Assembly: GCA_014925825.1 (NCBI GenBank)
Contig: JACGCK010000107.1
Coordinates: 62,001 to 126,000 of the forward strand
Direction: 5' to 3'
Source: Pholiota molesta
Lineage: Eukaryota; Basidiomycota; Agaricomycetes; Agaricales; Strophariaceae
Length of the DNA stretch: 64,000 nucleotides
Shown: piece by piece, positions 39,952 to 51,804 of the stretch
Layout of the letters: every line of letters begins with the position of its first letter
How positions within the stretch are numbered: position 1 is the stretch's first letter
Notes under the pieces: generated by a model
Told to the model about the DNA's origin: nothing
The model's database searches: none
Seen by the model: the letters and a program-made list of their open reading frames with translations, nothing else
Translations under genes and position numbers: made by a program

Positions 39952-40203
39952 CTCGCACCTCGCGTAGCCGACACGTCACATGCAGCCTCGCCAACGTCCA
40001 TTCACACGCCCCCGCTGCAGCATTCCCGATCTTCATCAGTGCGCGAAATGTGTAGCACCGCACTATGAGGTCTAAGAGCTGTCTGAATAGCTTCCAAATT
40101 ACATGTAGTATCTAGAAAAATTATTTATAAGTATATACTGTATGTATTTCGCTCAAAAAACCGAATTTTAGGAATACCACACCAATTCAAGTGCTATTTG
40201 AGA
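39952..40203 (+). repeat. Left 252-bp terminal inverted repeat arm
   Basis: Reads CTCGCACCTCGCGTAGCCG at its outer end and closes with GTGCTATTTGAGA. It matches the reverse complement of 41793-42044. Confidence 0.9.
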
Positions 40204-41792
40204 ACTGTAATATGTTTGGAATGAAGCAATTATGTATTAGCCATAGCTCAATTGCCTTCCACCTTGGAGCCTACTACATAAGATATCTATAAACATGGAC
40301 TTACATGAAAAAGTTAGATATTTTCATCAGAGCTTGCTGTGCGACCTTTTGTCGTACCAATTCATCACGAAGATCTTGTCCTCTAAGGAGACACCAGCCG
40401 CAACACCATCATTGTCGCCAATGTAGTAGAACTGCTTTCCTGCGTAGCTTATGCTAGAATTACAGATCTTAAGCTACAGAGAAATATTAATGAATAATCA
40501 TAGAATGTGAAGAATCTAACCTTGAATGCTTCCTTCGTCTTCCCGGCCCCTATTTTCTTATCTTTTTTTTTTGTGAGCATTTGCATGTCTGGTAAGCGTA
40601 CCCAGCGTATATTTGGCCTAGAGATATGGCATTCTGTCTATGGCGGGCCAAGAGGTCAAAAAATAAACACTGCATACATACACTGCGCGCGGACACATAT
40701 ACCCAAGAAATCGGGCCACTAGAAATTTGCGCTTGCACTTGCGCTCTTGCGCTTTGCACCGCAGCGCAACTTGCGCGCAAGTTAGCGCAAATCCGCGAAT
40801 CTAAGCGCAAGCTAGCGCGAGCTTGCGCAGGTACTTACTTTACCCGTAATATTTACTTGTTCAACGAAACTTACTGATTTATAACACTTGAATACAACTT
40901 GAATATACCCTAATGTCGGATAACCCGAACTTTGCCAGTAAATCAACCAAGTTTTTATTGGCCGAAGATATGGAAAACACATCTATGGCAAGACAACTCA
41001 GAAGTTAACTAGATTATATCTATAGAAACACCTTGAACTCTCTGTAATGTCACAGGAGCAGATCAAAATTGCTGCCTATAACGGACTCAGGATTGTATAT
41101 GATCATTGATACATGTTTGAAACTGAATTAACTCACTTATGTGGCATACATATCTAGTTTCATTCAATAACTTTGGTGCAAGTAGAGCGCAGATGTGCGC
41201 AAGTACCGCGCAAGACTCGCTCAGGTACGCGCAAGTACCGCGCAAGTCAAACGCAGGCTAGCGCAAGTCCAGCGCAGGCTCGCGCTAGTCCACGCAGGCT
41301 AGCGCAATTCAACGCAAGCAAGCGCGAGCCAATTTCTGCAGTAAGACTTGAGGAATATTGAGCGTGAGCTCACTGATTGTTTGATACTTATGAAGAGTAA
41401 CCTCTTCCCAGCCTGCTACTACAAGACTCCATTGTCGTCCCTCACCAGATTACTTTCTCAAGCGGACTCCACCAGAACCCACACTCGGATTCACACCTTG
41501 TCAACGCCGCACAGCAGATTGGCAAGGCCTTGAAAATTAACTGGTTGAGATTTTAGAAGAAGACATTAACAAACTCTTGAACGAATATAATACTTAGACC
41601 AGATCTTCGGAGTCTCCAGTTTGCTTCAGACGAGATGGTGCAATTCAATTATTCTGCAATGCGCGAATACCTCTTTGTAAAAAACGGATCGCCAGGGTGG
41701 AGTGCGAAGGTTGGCTGGAAGACATTTCTCAGCATGCTTTAATGCGCTGAAGAGGACCACACAGCCGCTGAGGCAGGAAGGAAATGAATCCA

Positions 41793-42044
41793 TCTCAAAT
41801 AGCACTTGAATTGGTGTGGTATTCCTAAAATTCGGTTTTTTGAGCGAAATACATACAGTATATACTTATAAATAATTTTTCTAGATACTACATGTAATTT
41901 GGAAGCTATTCAGACAGCTCTTAGACCTCATAGTGCGGTGCTACACATTTCGCGCACTGATGAAGATCGGGAATGCTGCAGCGGGGGCGTGTGAATGGAC
42001 GTTGGCGAGGCTGCATGTGACGTGTCGGCTACGCGAGGTGCGAG
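41793..42044 (-). repeat. Right 252-bp terminal inverted repeat arm
   Basis: Reverse complement of 39952-40203. Its outer end continues directly into the 12-bp TCGGCCACCGTA terminus with no insertion, so this is the less altered end. Confidence 0.9.
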
Positions 42045-42056
42045 TCGGCCACCGTA

Positions 42057-44135
42057 CTGGATAAGTAACATTCTTACTTTTTCCGAAGTTGTTAGTAGAA
42101 CACCTTATCCTTTACAGATGAATCTGAATAGTTGCAATTATTGATACAAGTTTCTGACCTTTCTGATTGATTTGAGAGGGCTTTTCGGCTGCTCGTCTGG
42201 GAAATGTAAGTTGAGCGCATTCGCACGTCGAACTCAAGTCAGGCTTCCATACTCCTTGCTTCAACCGCTTCTCTCGATTCCTCATCGGATTGTCCAAACC
42301 TTTTGACACTTGACTCAAAGTCGCCCACACGGAATTTGTCGTTCCTTTTCCGGGGCTCAACAGTTGCCACTCATCGGTCTTTTCGTCTCTTTAGGATCGC
42401 CTTGAACATTCCCGCCCGTATCTACACATTCCACACGACCACTGTACACACAATCCGGTCATCGCATCCACATAGTTGCAGCCTAAATTTATCTTTGATG
42501 ATCGCTTGCTCTGCCGTATTGTAGGACAACTCACCTATCGGGCTGGACACACAAAGCTATACTTGACGAACAGAGAACACACGCTAGATACACACCATCC
42601 CAATGCCACGCTGGGAACACGCTCAATGGATGTTATGCAGTTGTCGCCTGTTATCCCTGAAGTTTGGAGGGGCTCTTGAGTTTACGTCAACGTAAATATA
42701 CAGCACTGACCTTGATTGGACATGCATCACGCTTGAAGAATGCACGGAATACTTGCTAGATACACGCTCATGCTAGGCACGCACCCACGCTGACACACTG
42801 GATGCATGCCCTACACTGGATGGACGCTAGAGCGCGGGATGGCATAGATGCTGTCGTTGGCCAGGCCGACATTGCCGCCATGACATCCGGCGGGGCAGAC
42901 ATGCCAGCGCTAGATTATCCGCCATAGAAGAAGCCGCAGAGGCCAAACTAGAGCGCGGCGGAGGCTAGAGATCACATTGTTCGGAAGGGGAGACTGGGGG
43001 GTAAGCAGTGCGAGCAAAGGAGGCAGAGAAGATGCTGTACCCTCAAAGACGTCAGAAAATTATTATTCAAGCAGGCGACGAGCCCAGGCGTGAGCTCAAA
43101 TCGCCTGTAACAGGAGGACTCGCCTTTTGGCCTGCAGCGAGTGTGTACGTTCGGGCGGACTGTTAGGTCATACCTCTGCCACAACTGCCCCATCGCATGT
43201 GGAAAGCAGAACTACGCTGATTTCGTTTGCACCAGCATAGATGTGAAAGGTTTAGTAAGCAGGCCGGATTCAGACAGGGCATGAATGCATGAAGGCTACT
43301 GCACTGCGAGTCAGGACTGAGTGCAGACGATAGGATGGAAGATGCGAGGTGATCTGTGCTGCGCCCTTCCCCGGTGCGATGTCTGCTGCATTACGAAGTT
43401 CGAGGTTCTGGAATGGGCGCCTATGATAAGACTCTACGTGCAACGTAGCCGTCGCCCGCCTTGGCACACTCCGCGTGTATCTCTTGTTCGTTGTTCAGAA
43501 GGTCAGGTCGGGGACAGCGAATGGCTGGTGGAGACGAGGAAGGAAGTCAGATAGTTGTCGTTGATTATCGATTAACATTGTTGAACGTTGAACGGAACGT
43601 TGAACGTGAACGATGGTGAAGCTTTGAACGTTGAACAGTCACATGTCACACGCTTTTGACCCCGACCGCGCCGCCTCGTACGCGCGGTATAGTCACTACT
43701 GGTACATATGCCACTGCTAATATTGTACAGTCATATATAATTCATACAGCAGGCGCTTGGCGCTATTTATTGTTATCGATATGCTCGCGATTTGCCCTTG
43801 TCTGAACCATGGTTCGATGACGCACCAACTTTACAAAATCTTTGCAAAATCTGGAGCTTTTTGTGAAGTTGGTTCATCATATCCAAATCATATCATGCCC
43901 CGGACATCGCGTACGTACGTGTCGAATATGCATGCCCCTCCTAGGTAACTGGGGGCTTATGTCTCAGGACATGGTACACTACCTGCGCATGCCGGTGCAA
44001 CGCTGGGTTACGCAATTCAATAACAATTCTACAGAATTGTTGCTCGACAGCGTTTGTTCCCCTTCATCTCTGCAATGTAAATGGTAGTTTAATACGGATA
44101 GCACCATCACCGGAAGACTTTCATGACATTATATA
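42057..44135. other. Intergenic region with short degenerate repeats
   Basis: About 2 kb between the transposon and the permease gene. No gene is supported. At 42580-42860 the motif ACACGCT/CACGCTG recurs in degenerate form. At 43578-43636 the octamer GTTGAACG or close variants recur several times. The plus-strand frames here have no family character. Confidence 0.5.
43578..43636. repeat. Cluster of GTTGAACG-type short repeats
   Basis: GTTGAACG and variants (TTGAACGTTGAAC, GGAACGTTGAACG) recur about five times in 60 bp. AACGTT is self-complementary, so the cluster has dyads as well as direct repeats. Confidence 0.75.
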
Positions 44136-46656
44136 TTAAGTAGGATGGACTACTATAGTGTATTTATCTCCTTGCACCCTTTCTACGCGATGAGCATCCT
44201 AGACCAAAATAGAAGTGATTACATCTAAGGGTCTTATTCAGCTCTTTGACCTTTGATAATGGATTAGAAAGACACTCACCAACCACTGCCAAAATGCGTC
44301 AGCCGCATTCTTCGGGGGAGGATCGTCATAACTGGTTAAAAAAAGGATAAATCAATAACCTCCAAATCCGCATAAATGGTGCTCTTACGTTGCATCCTCG
44401 ATCTCCTTGATGTTAGTGACGAAGTCCATCTCGTGCGGCTGCCTTATCGAGTCCTTATAGTAGCATCTGGCGCCCACATAGATAATCGGGAAAAGAACCA
44501 GAGGAAGATAATTCGTAACGAATATATCCGTGGCCCACGAACCCTTGAGGAACACGGACCATCCACTCAACTAAATGATATACAAGGCTCGTTAGAATTT
44601 TGAAGATATCTGAAAGAGACGTCATACAATGGAGATGAGCAAGCAAACGAACGCCCCATAGTATGCAGCGTACGGTTGAAGAGCGGAGGTGTAAGGGAGG
44701 CTCTTTCGACTGATGCCTTGGGCTATCATGCCCTTATAAAATCGGATATAGATAAAGCATATCCCAAACCATGTCATCAAGCCTGCGACGGCCGTCAAGT
44801 TTTGGAACCAGCCAAACACCCTGCCAGCTCCAGAAGAGACAGCCATGTAGGCAGGAGCGCAGATAGAGAGCATACAATAACTGCAACATAAGGGAGACCA
44901 TTTCGGGATGTTCTCAAAATACTTTAGGAGCGTTTCCGGCGTAGGCGAGACCATCTATTTCGTCTTATATTAGAAGATGGGGAATGAAGATGGTAATGGA
45001 ACAACTGACAGAGGGCCCTAGAGCTTGCGTACAGGTCACTAGATGCCGCCGACCACGCAGAGTTAAGAGACATGCATTGATAATCTAGAAAGGTTTGAGT
45101 CTATTGATTTGTTAGGAAATGTTGCTGTAAGTACTTACGGATGGAAGTGACTTTATTCCAGCGCGTGAAATAGCAATAACGAACGGAGAGGCCCCCGCAG
45201 TTCCCTGCACATCTTTGAGATTAAGTCGGGGGTCGTTCGATGGTACCAAAAGGCCAATCACGAGGGTCCCGAGGAAGTAAAGAGAAGGATACCTGAGATA
45301 GCATGACTAGTAAGTACCTCAAGCCTATTAAGTTATTGTATTTGTCTTGACTTACGAACGTATACCCTCTTAATCGCCTTGGGAATGTTACGCCTTGGAT
45401 TCTTGGCTTCACCAGCAGCAATCTATAGAAAATAACATGTAGCCAAAACAAACCCTTTGACGACGACACAAAATTTCTTACAGCAACGAGTTCAGTTCCA
45501 AGGTAAGAGAATGCAGCTTGAGTCAAGACAGCAAAGAAACCGAGGAAGCGGCCTTTGGAGCCTCCGATGTTAGCGAACTGAACGAAAGGTCCAGGCTCTT
45601 TCCAGAATCTAAATCCAAGACGGTCGTGATCTGGGCCACCTAACGATGACAATAATTTGAGCAATGTAAGATTGTTCGTTCAAACAGGTATCCTCACCAC
45701 CAAGGTCGAGAACAATACCGAGGATAATAAGACCAGTAATAGTGATGACCTTGATGGAGCTGGATGAAAAATTAAAGAGATGACGGGTGGTGTGAGATAT
45801 TTGTGAATAACTGGAGTCTAATCATAAACCACTGACGCAAAGACGAACTCGGCCTCTCCGTACGCGCCTTTCAAAATTGAGCCTCTATGTACATTCGATC
45901 AACAAATAATATCTTACCTGCTCCCAGTAAATTGATAGCGATGACTATAATCATGCAGATGGTAATCCAAGCTGCAGGATTGATATCTTTATTCCAATAT
46001 CCAATTAAAATAGCAGAAGCACTGAGTTCTGTTGGCAACACGATAGACCAATTATACCTACGCCATCATCAATCATCGATAGAATGGTATACTGATGCCA
46101 ATGACACGTACCAATAATTCCAACCCATGGTAAACGAAAAAGAAGGACCAACGAAACGTTCAGCCAACTTTATGTGGCCTCCAGGAATGGGTAAGAAGGC
46201 GATCATTTCTCCCAAGGAGACCTAGTAGCGAGATTTAAAAAACCAAGACCTGATCAAAGAACAAAGATCGTTTACCATGACAGAGTAGCAGACGGTACCC
46301 ATCAGCATGTATCCTAATAGCAAGCCTTTGGGGTAAAGCATAAGCCTTGACGATGTTAGTTTGAGCGGCAAATTTCAGCTCACCAATGGGACCTCCAACT
46401 CGAGTGCACCCGCGTGCCCAAGAACAGCCCAGTTCCAATGACGCCTCCAATACTAGACGAAAGACATAATATTGTCAACAAACTGCTTTTATTTGAACTG
46501 TGAAAGAGCTTGCCTAATCATAGCAATATGGCGATTCTTCAGTTGGCGAACCAGAGGATTTTGTCCATTCAAGGAGCCTTCAAAGTTGACTTCTCGTACG
46601 GATTCTGGGTCTGGGACCTTAGAATCATCAATAACACTTTGCTCTTCGAATCCCAT
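44136..46656 (-). CDS. Amino-acid permease (APC superfamily, fungal AAT type)
   Basis: Plasma-membrane proton-coupled amino-acid importer. Start at 46656 (MGFEEQSVIDDSKVPDPES). The cytosolic N-terminus ends LKNRHIAMIS. TM1 has the family motif IGGVIGTGLFLGT, then VGGPIG, CYSVMVSLGEMIAFLPIPGGHIKLAERFVGP, MGWNYW, INPAAWITICMIIVIAINLLGA, AAFSYLGTELVA with the GEAKNPRR motif, SPFVIAISRAGIKSLPSIINA, LTSAWSAASSDLYASSRALYG, AVAGLMTWFGICFIYIRFYKG and RKSLPYTSALQPYAAYYGA. About 12 helices are expected, and there are many short introns. Two single bases are missing near 46410 (GTAGALEVGG region). The end is uncertain: a further GT-AG intron after FWQWL gives a stop at 44136, and reading through gives one at 44238. 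The substrate is not predictable. Confidence 0.9.
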
Positions 46657-47641
46657 ATTGAGAGAAAGAACCAGAGAACGTTTGGAGAAGTAAGAAAGCT
46701 TAGAGTTAGCGACATTTGGATGATGTCCTATAAATATTGCTCTACGCAGAACATAATTACAACGAAGCAGCTGTTCTGCAACTGTGAGATGCAAAGTTAG
46801 ATGAAAGTCGCCTGCCTCAAGGCACATTCCACCAATGCGGTCTGATAGCAAGCGCTACACCTGAAAAGTGCGAGGAAGCGAGAGAGACCTGATACTACGA
46901 CTTTGCCGTGTATGTTTCACATTTTTAGATCTATTCCACATGAAAATTGGATGTGGGTAGGATGTGGGCATGCTTAAAGAAGCCTTTCGGAACGACTTTG
47001 AGGACTTACAGCGCCCTAAGGGGGAATAAGAATGAAATGATAAATACAAAAAAGATCTTCGCTGCTTCTTGATCTTCACACATCCAAGGGAAACTAAACA
47101 CCCGATTAATCAAGAGCTTCCAAGTAGATCTGGTGTGTCGGTAGGTGGGCGATGTGCCTCGGGTACTCGGCGCAAACTCAGCACCGAAGTCCAGACCGTA
47201 TGTACATGTCAGTAACTACACTCACTGGGACCCACAATGATTCGCGATATTTTTCCAGACTCCTATTTTTGGCATTCCCACATGGGACCCACAGTGGTTT
47301 GCAATATTTTCCCACTCTCCTATTTTTGGCATTCCCTGACTGTGTTTGCCGTTCGGAATCCCGAATGACACCTCCGTTCTTCCATCCGCAAGACATGTTC
47401 GCTGGAATCCAGACCATTCTCAGCGACTTCCGTGCTATCTGATGATACGTGCACGCTGTCCTATCATGCATAATGATCACCATTATAGCAGAAAGCCAAT
47501 TCGAATCCTTTAAAATAGCTTGCTCGGGCATAGGGTTCAGAAGAGTGCGATTATTCCTGAGGAGCTCAAGTTAGTAAGCTAATCTACCTTTTACAATGTA
47601 TGGTTCTGCTTCATTGTTATCTTAGGAACCTGGAGCACATC
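46657..47641. other. Divergent intergenic region between permease and MFS transporter
   Basis: Both transporter genes read outward from here, so it holds both promoters. A 57-bp-period tandem repeat lies at 47226-47336. The long minus-strand frame at 46657-46851 is the permease 5' flank without a better ATG. Confidence 0.6.
47226..47336. repeat. Imperfect tandem repeat, two 54-55-bp units
   Basis: Unit 1 at 47226-47280 and unit 2 at 47283-47336 both run from TGGGACCCACA to TCCTATTTTTGGCATTCCC, with several substitutions between. They lie in the shared promoter interval of two transporter genes. Confidence 0.85.
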
Positions 47642-50070
47642 ATGGATCATTCGGACAAGGAGAAGGCTCCCGAGACCGTTACCGTTGAGGCTCATTCAAC
47701 AACGGAAGCTCCTTCAGCCGCTATGAATACGATTGGACCAAGCCAAACGAATGCAGTAGAATCGGAATTCAAGCGCGATTCCCGATTCTGGATGATATTC
47801 GTGGCGTTGTGTTGCTGTACCCTGCTATCGGCGCTAGATTTGGTAGGTGGTCATTCCGAATGGATAAGTATTGGTATTACTTAAGTGGCAATAACTGACC
47901 AAATCGCCTCCTCGACTGGAACACATAACAGGGGGGAATCGGTACTGCAGGGCCAACAATTGTACATCAGCTCAATGGCAGCGATTTCACATGGGTTGCG
48001 TCTGCCTATGCCCTCTCCGCGTCGATGTTCATTCCACTCAGTGGTAACCTCGCTCAAATTTTCGGGCGCAGGCCAATCATCCTTGGAGGAATTGTTGTGT
48101 TTGCTATCGGATCTGCAGTATGCGGTTCTGCAAAAACGCTGATAGTTCTGATCATTGGAAGAGGTGAGTCGAACGAAGATCTTTAACGAGCACTCAACAG
48201 ATACTGATCAGATATTATCTATCCATCAGCCATTCAAGGTGTAGGTTCCGGCACGATTCAAGCTCTTTCATCGATTATTATCACGGATTTAGTTCCTCTA
48301 CGTGAAAGAGGTGTTTACGCCGGGATTACAGGGGTGTAAGTCCGACATTCGGTTTGCCAGTGGTCCAACGGCATTGACGTTATTTGTAGGGTTTGGACGA
48401 CAGGCACTGCTGCTGGGCCTTTTATAGCTGGTGGGCTGTCAGAAAAGGCGTCGTGGAGATGGCTATTTTGTGAGTGAACGGTGTATATGGCACAGTCAAG
48501 CTAACTCTTATCCCCGAGTTCAGACATCAACCTTCCGCTATGTGGACTCGCTTTCATTGCAGTCGCAATATTCCTACGCCTGAAGAAACCAGAAGGAAAG
48601 TTTCAGGATAAGATTTTCAAGGTCGACTGGCTGTGAGTGGACTCCCAGTTGATATTTCTATATTATTAGGTGCTGAAGGGCTCAAAATTCAGAGGCAATT
48701 TGTTCATAATGGCCTCGACCTGTTCAGTGATGCTTGCATTGACTTGGGGTGGCATCAGGTTCACTTGGAGTTCAGCAAATATATTAGTTCCTCTTATACT
48801 TGGCATAGTCGGCCTTGCATGTACGATCTATTATGAATCACGGTGGCCAGAAAATCCTGTGGTGAGCTTTTATACACGCCAAAATGTCAATTTTCTGATA
48901 ATTGTTCGTGAGTAGATACCACTTATGGTCCTTTCAAACAGGACTAGTATATCGGGGTTGGTATACGATTTCGTTTTCTGTCTTTGTACAGCTCTGATAC
49001 TTGATATAGATATGTTTCAACTTTCCTTCAAGGAATGGTGACTCTTGGAATCGGATGTGAGTGGCCTCGTTAACCATGTACTACTACTTCAATACTCACA
49101 TCAATGACTAGTCTATCTGTCAGCATGTCCATTTTTTGCATCTCTCTTTCGCATACTAATGGCATCGCCAATATATTACAGACCAACCTGGTTTCAATCA
49201 GTCAAGCTCTCGAGTCCTATCACTTCAGGTGTCCTGTTCCTTCCTCTAGCAGCGACAATCTCTCCTTCGGCCATCATCCAAGGAATCATTGTATCTAAAA
49301 CGGGATCTTACCGCCCTATAGTAAGTGGACCATTCGCTTATCCTCAACAACGCTGTTAACGATGATCTCTCACTAGAACTTCGTTGGCTGGTTTCTAGTT
49401 GTTTTAGGCTCTGGTCTCTTAATCTCACTACAGCTAGGGACATCTGTGGGACTGCTGGTTCTGTACCAGCTTCTATTGGGCCTTGGGATGGGATTCCTGT
49501 ACTCCACGACGGTATGACATGTTACTGGTTTTTCGACTTCCTCTGACCCGAAGATATACAGTTCCCAATTCTTGCACCGCTTCCGCTGTCCGCAAATGGT
49601 CCAGCAGTTGCTTTCGTGGTTTTCCTGCGCCAGTTCTCACAGGTACGATATAATTATATGCTCGCTCATTTTATATCAAAAATTTATAACAAATTTTACA
49701 GGCCTGGGGAGTCTCAGTCGGTGGAACTATCCTCCAGAATGCCCTGATACGAAAACTCCCTGAAAACGCCATTCTAGGGCAAGAGAAAGCCCTTACCACC
49801 GGACAGCAGCTTGCATATGCTATCGTCCCGCTTATCTCGACGCTATCTCAGCCGCTGCAGGACGAAGTACGCCAGGCCTTCCTGGAGAGCTTCAGGGAAG
49901 TATGGATCGCTTTTGCGGTTTGCGCTGCGATCGGGCTATTCAGCTGGTTTGCTATGAAAAATTATCCCCTTAAGAAATCGGTTGATCAGGAATGGGGTAT
50001 CGATCGGTCGACGGTCGAGAAAACAACCATAGAGGTTGTACAAGGTACAGAGAAGCAGGTGAACTCATAG
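47642..50070 (+). CDS. MFS drug:H+ antiporter (DHA2, 14-TM type)
   Basis: Plasma-membrane exporter, likely for toxic or secondary compounds. Start at 47642 (MDHSDKEKAPETVTVEAH). After an acidic cytosolic tail comes TM1 (MIFVALCCCTLLSALDL), then GTAGPTIVHQLNGSDFTWVASAYALS, motif A-like GNLAQIFGRRPII, AIQGVGSGTIQALSSIIITDLVP, the antiporter motif-C-like WTTGTAAGPFIAGGL, SWRWLFYINLPLCGLAF, LALTWGGIRFTWSS, a central loop, then QLLLGLGMGFLYSTTQF and VVFLRQFSQAWGVSVGGTILQ, and a final helix before the tail SVDQEWGIDRSTVEK. TAG at 50068-50070. There are several short introns and no frame break. Its divergent neighbour is an amino-acid permease, so no substrate can be inferred from context. Confidence 0.93.
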
Positions 50071-50561
50071 GAAGTGTGCGCACTCGTCAGGTTCATCAGT
50101 TGGACACTCTGCATTGATGACATAGAATTAATGAATGTGAAAACCAATTCTTGATATCTACGAACTTTTGAGTTACTGGTATCTAAAAACGTTAATACCA
50201 ACACAATTGTGTCCCAGAAAAGCCCAGAAACTTCGGGTGGACAAATGAGCAGGGCTTGTTCATCGTCGTCGTGACGGTGAGGCTATGTATTATGGGCCCG
50301 GACACAGGCAAAAGAGCTATGCTCGTTCGTCATCGATGGGAGGAGAGTGGTGGGTGTAGAGGGGCCACAGGTGGACGAACGGGCGGAGATAGGCGGAAGG
50401 GCGGCGGATGAGAACCGTCGTGCTGGCGCTCATGCGGGAGAGCCAGAGCACATCCAGCCAGCACACAGGAATGTCATTATGCCGTCGATCACTGTGTTGC
50501 GTTGGTGCTATGTTTCGTATATATAAAAAAGACCCCGCCTTTAGCGTCTGCGCACCGCAAA

Positions 50562-50579
50562 GGTTGCAATATTGCAACC
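50562..50579. repeat. 18-bp perfect palindrome
   Basis: GGTTGCAATATTGCAACC is its own reverse complement. It does not extend further on either side and has no loop, so it looks more like a dimeric protein-binding site than an RNA hairpin. Confidence 0.9.
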
Positions 50580-50618
50580 GCCTTGTATGTGCAGACGGTT
50601 CGGCATGATGGGGGGTTC

Positions 50619-50823
50619 TAGTGGGGGCCGCCATGATTGGCAACTCATGGTGGTCGCCGCGAGGCCGGCGGCTGCGCCACTCATCTTCTCCTTGTCTTCT
50701 CGGTGTCGCTCGCCTGCAGATGGTCTAATGGGCGTTGTGGCAGGGGTCGCCATGACTGGCACTACATGGCGGTCACTGCGTGGCCGCTGGCGGTGCTGCT
50801 CATCTTCTCTGCGTCGCTGGTGT
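50619..50823. repeat. Imperfect direct repeat, period about 119 bp
   Basis: Two units (about 50619-50708 and 50738-50823) share the order GTCGCCATGA/GCCGCCATGA, TTGGCA or CTGGCA, CATGG-GGTC, TGGCCG and CTCATCTTCTC, with many substitutions. Confidence 0.7.
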
Positions 50824-51620
50824 CCGTGTGATCCGTGTTTGCGCGACGTTTGCATTATTCATAGTCCCGTACAGCAATTGGGTCGCTCGCGTTCCTCGCA
50901 TTGTTCATATCGTTCTGCGATGGTTGCGCGAGTTATTACTGTTTTTCGTGTTGTACATGGTGCTCGCGTCACGGTGTGGTGTCCCTGTTTGCATCCTCCA
51001 CGCGTATGCTACAATTAAAACATCGCAGTATAAGTTATAATATACAAGATAAAGCTTGTGACAACCTTGCAAGGGAACGACGACGACGCGTTATCCCTAA
51101 GCCCAGAGTCCCCCTCTGCAAATCTCGAGGCATATCCACATCCCTCATTGAGGGGAGGACATGCGCAACATGAGCATAGTCTGCATTGATGGCGGCAGCT
51201 TTGGCGGGAATGGTGATAGGGAATGGTGGTGGTGGCGGAGTGTACGTGGGTGCGGATGTGGAGATGGATTGTTAGTATGTCCAAACAAAGGCGCGTAGAG
51301 GCGCGTGCCGGCTCATGCTGAGGCGGGAGCTATTTTAAAACTTCTATTTTACAGTTCCGTACGCGTTACGCGCGACCACGCACAAAAACCTCCGTGTACG
51401 CACGGTCACCACGCGCAGTTGACGCGCATTTCCAATTTCCCGCCCGCACATCTCCTGGACCCACTTTGTATCCATGCGGTACGTGCGACAGACATGTGGT
51501 AAGTTTGACAGTACAAGAAGATGAGAGTGGAAGACCCGAAGCATGTACACGTCAATGGGCGGCGGCACTCTGAAAACGGCGCGGATACCATGTGTGAGTT
51601 GTGGATGAGCTATTCTAGAC

Positions 51621-51804
51621 CAGTTCTGGAAACCGGTAACTACATCAGATGTGATGATATATGGTGCCCACAGATCTCACGGAACAGTAATTCCCAACCT
51701 TTTCAATCAGTTCTGGAAACTTGCAACTAGATTAGATATATCATGTACATGGCGCCCATAGGCGCCCACAGATCTCAGGGACGAACAGTAATTCCCAACC
51801 TTTT
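51621..51804. repeat. Imperfect direct repeat, two units of about 83 and 97 bp
   Basis: Units at 51621-51703 and 51708-51804 both run CAGTTCTGGAAAC ... CCCACAGATCTCA ... GAACAGTAATTCCCAACC. The second has about 14 extra bases. CAGATCTC and GGCGCCCACA also recur nearby. Confidence 0.85.

Larger units (their letters stand above)
39912..42056. mobile_element. Non-autonomous DNA transposon with long terminal inverted repeats
   Basis: A 2145-bp unit bounded by TACGGTGGCCGA on the left and its exact complement TCGGCCACCGTA on the right. The same six bases, CTGGAT, stand immediately outside both ends (39906-39911 and 42057-42062), as expected of a target-site duplication. Inside the outer 12 bp lie 252-bp arms (39952-40203 and 41793-42044) that are inverse complements of each other as far as I could read base by base. 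The left arm carries 28 extra bases (39924-39951). The interior has no transposase-like frame, so mobility would depend on an enzyme encoded elsewhere. A 6-bp duplication does not point clearly to one superfamily, so I do not assign one. The near-identical arms suggest a recent insertion or gene conversion. Confidence 0.85.

Noticed and set aside
39826..40068. 80-residue plus-strand ORF across the transposon's left end
   Set aside because: It spans the target site and the inverted repeat, so it cannot predate the insertion, and it has no family features.
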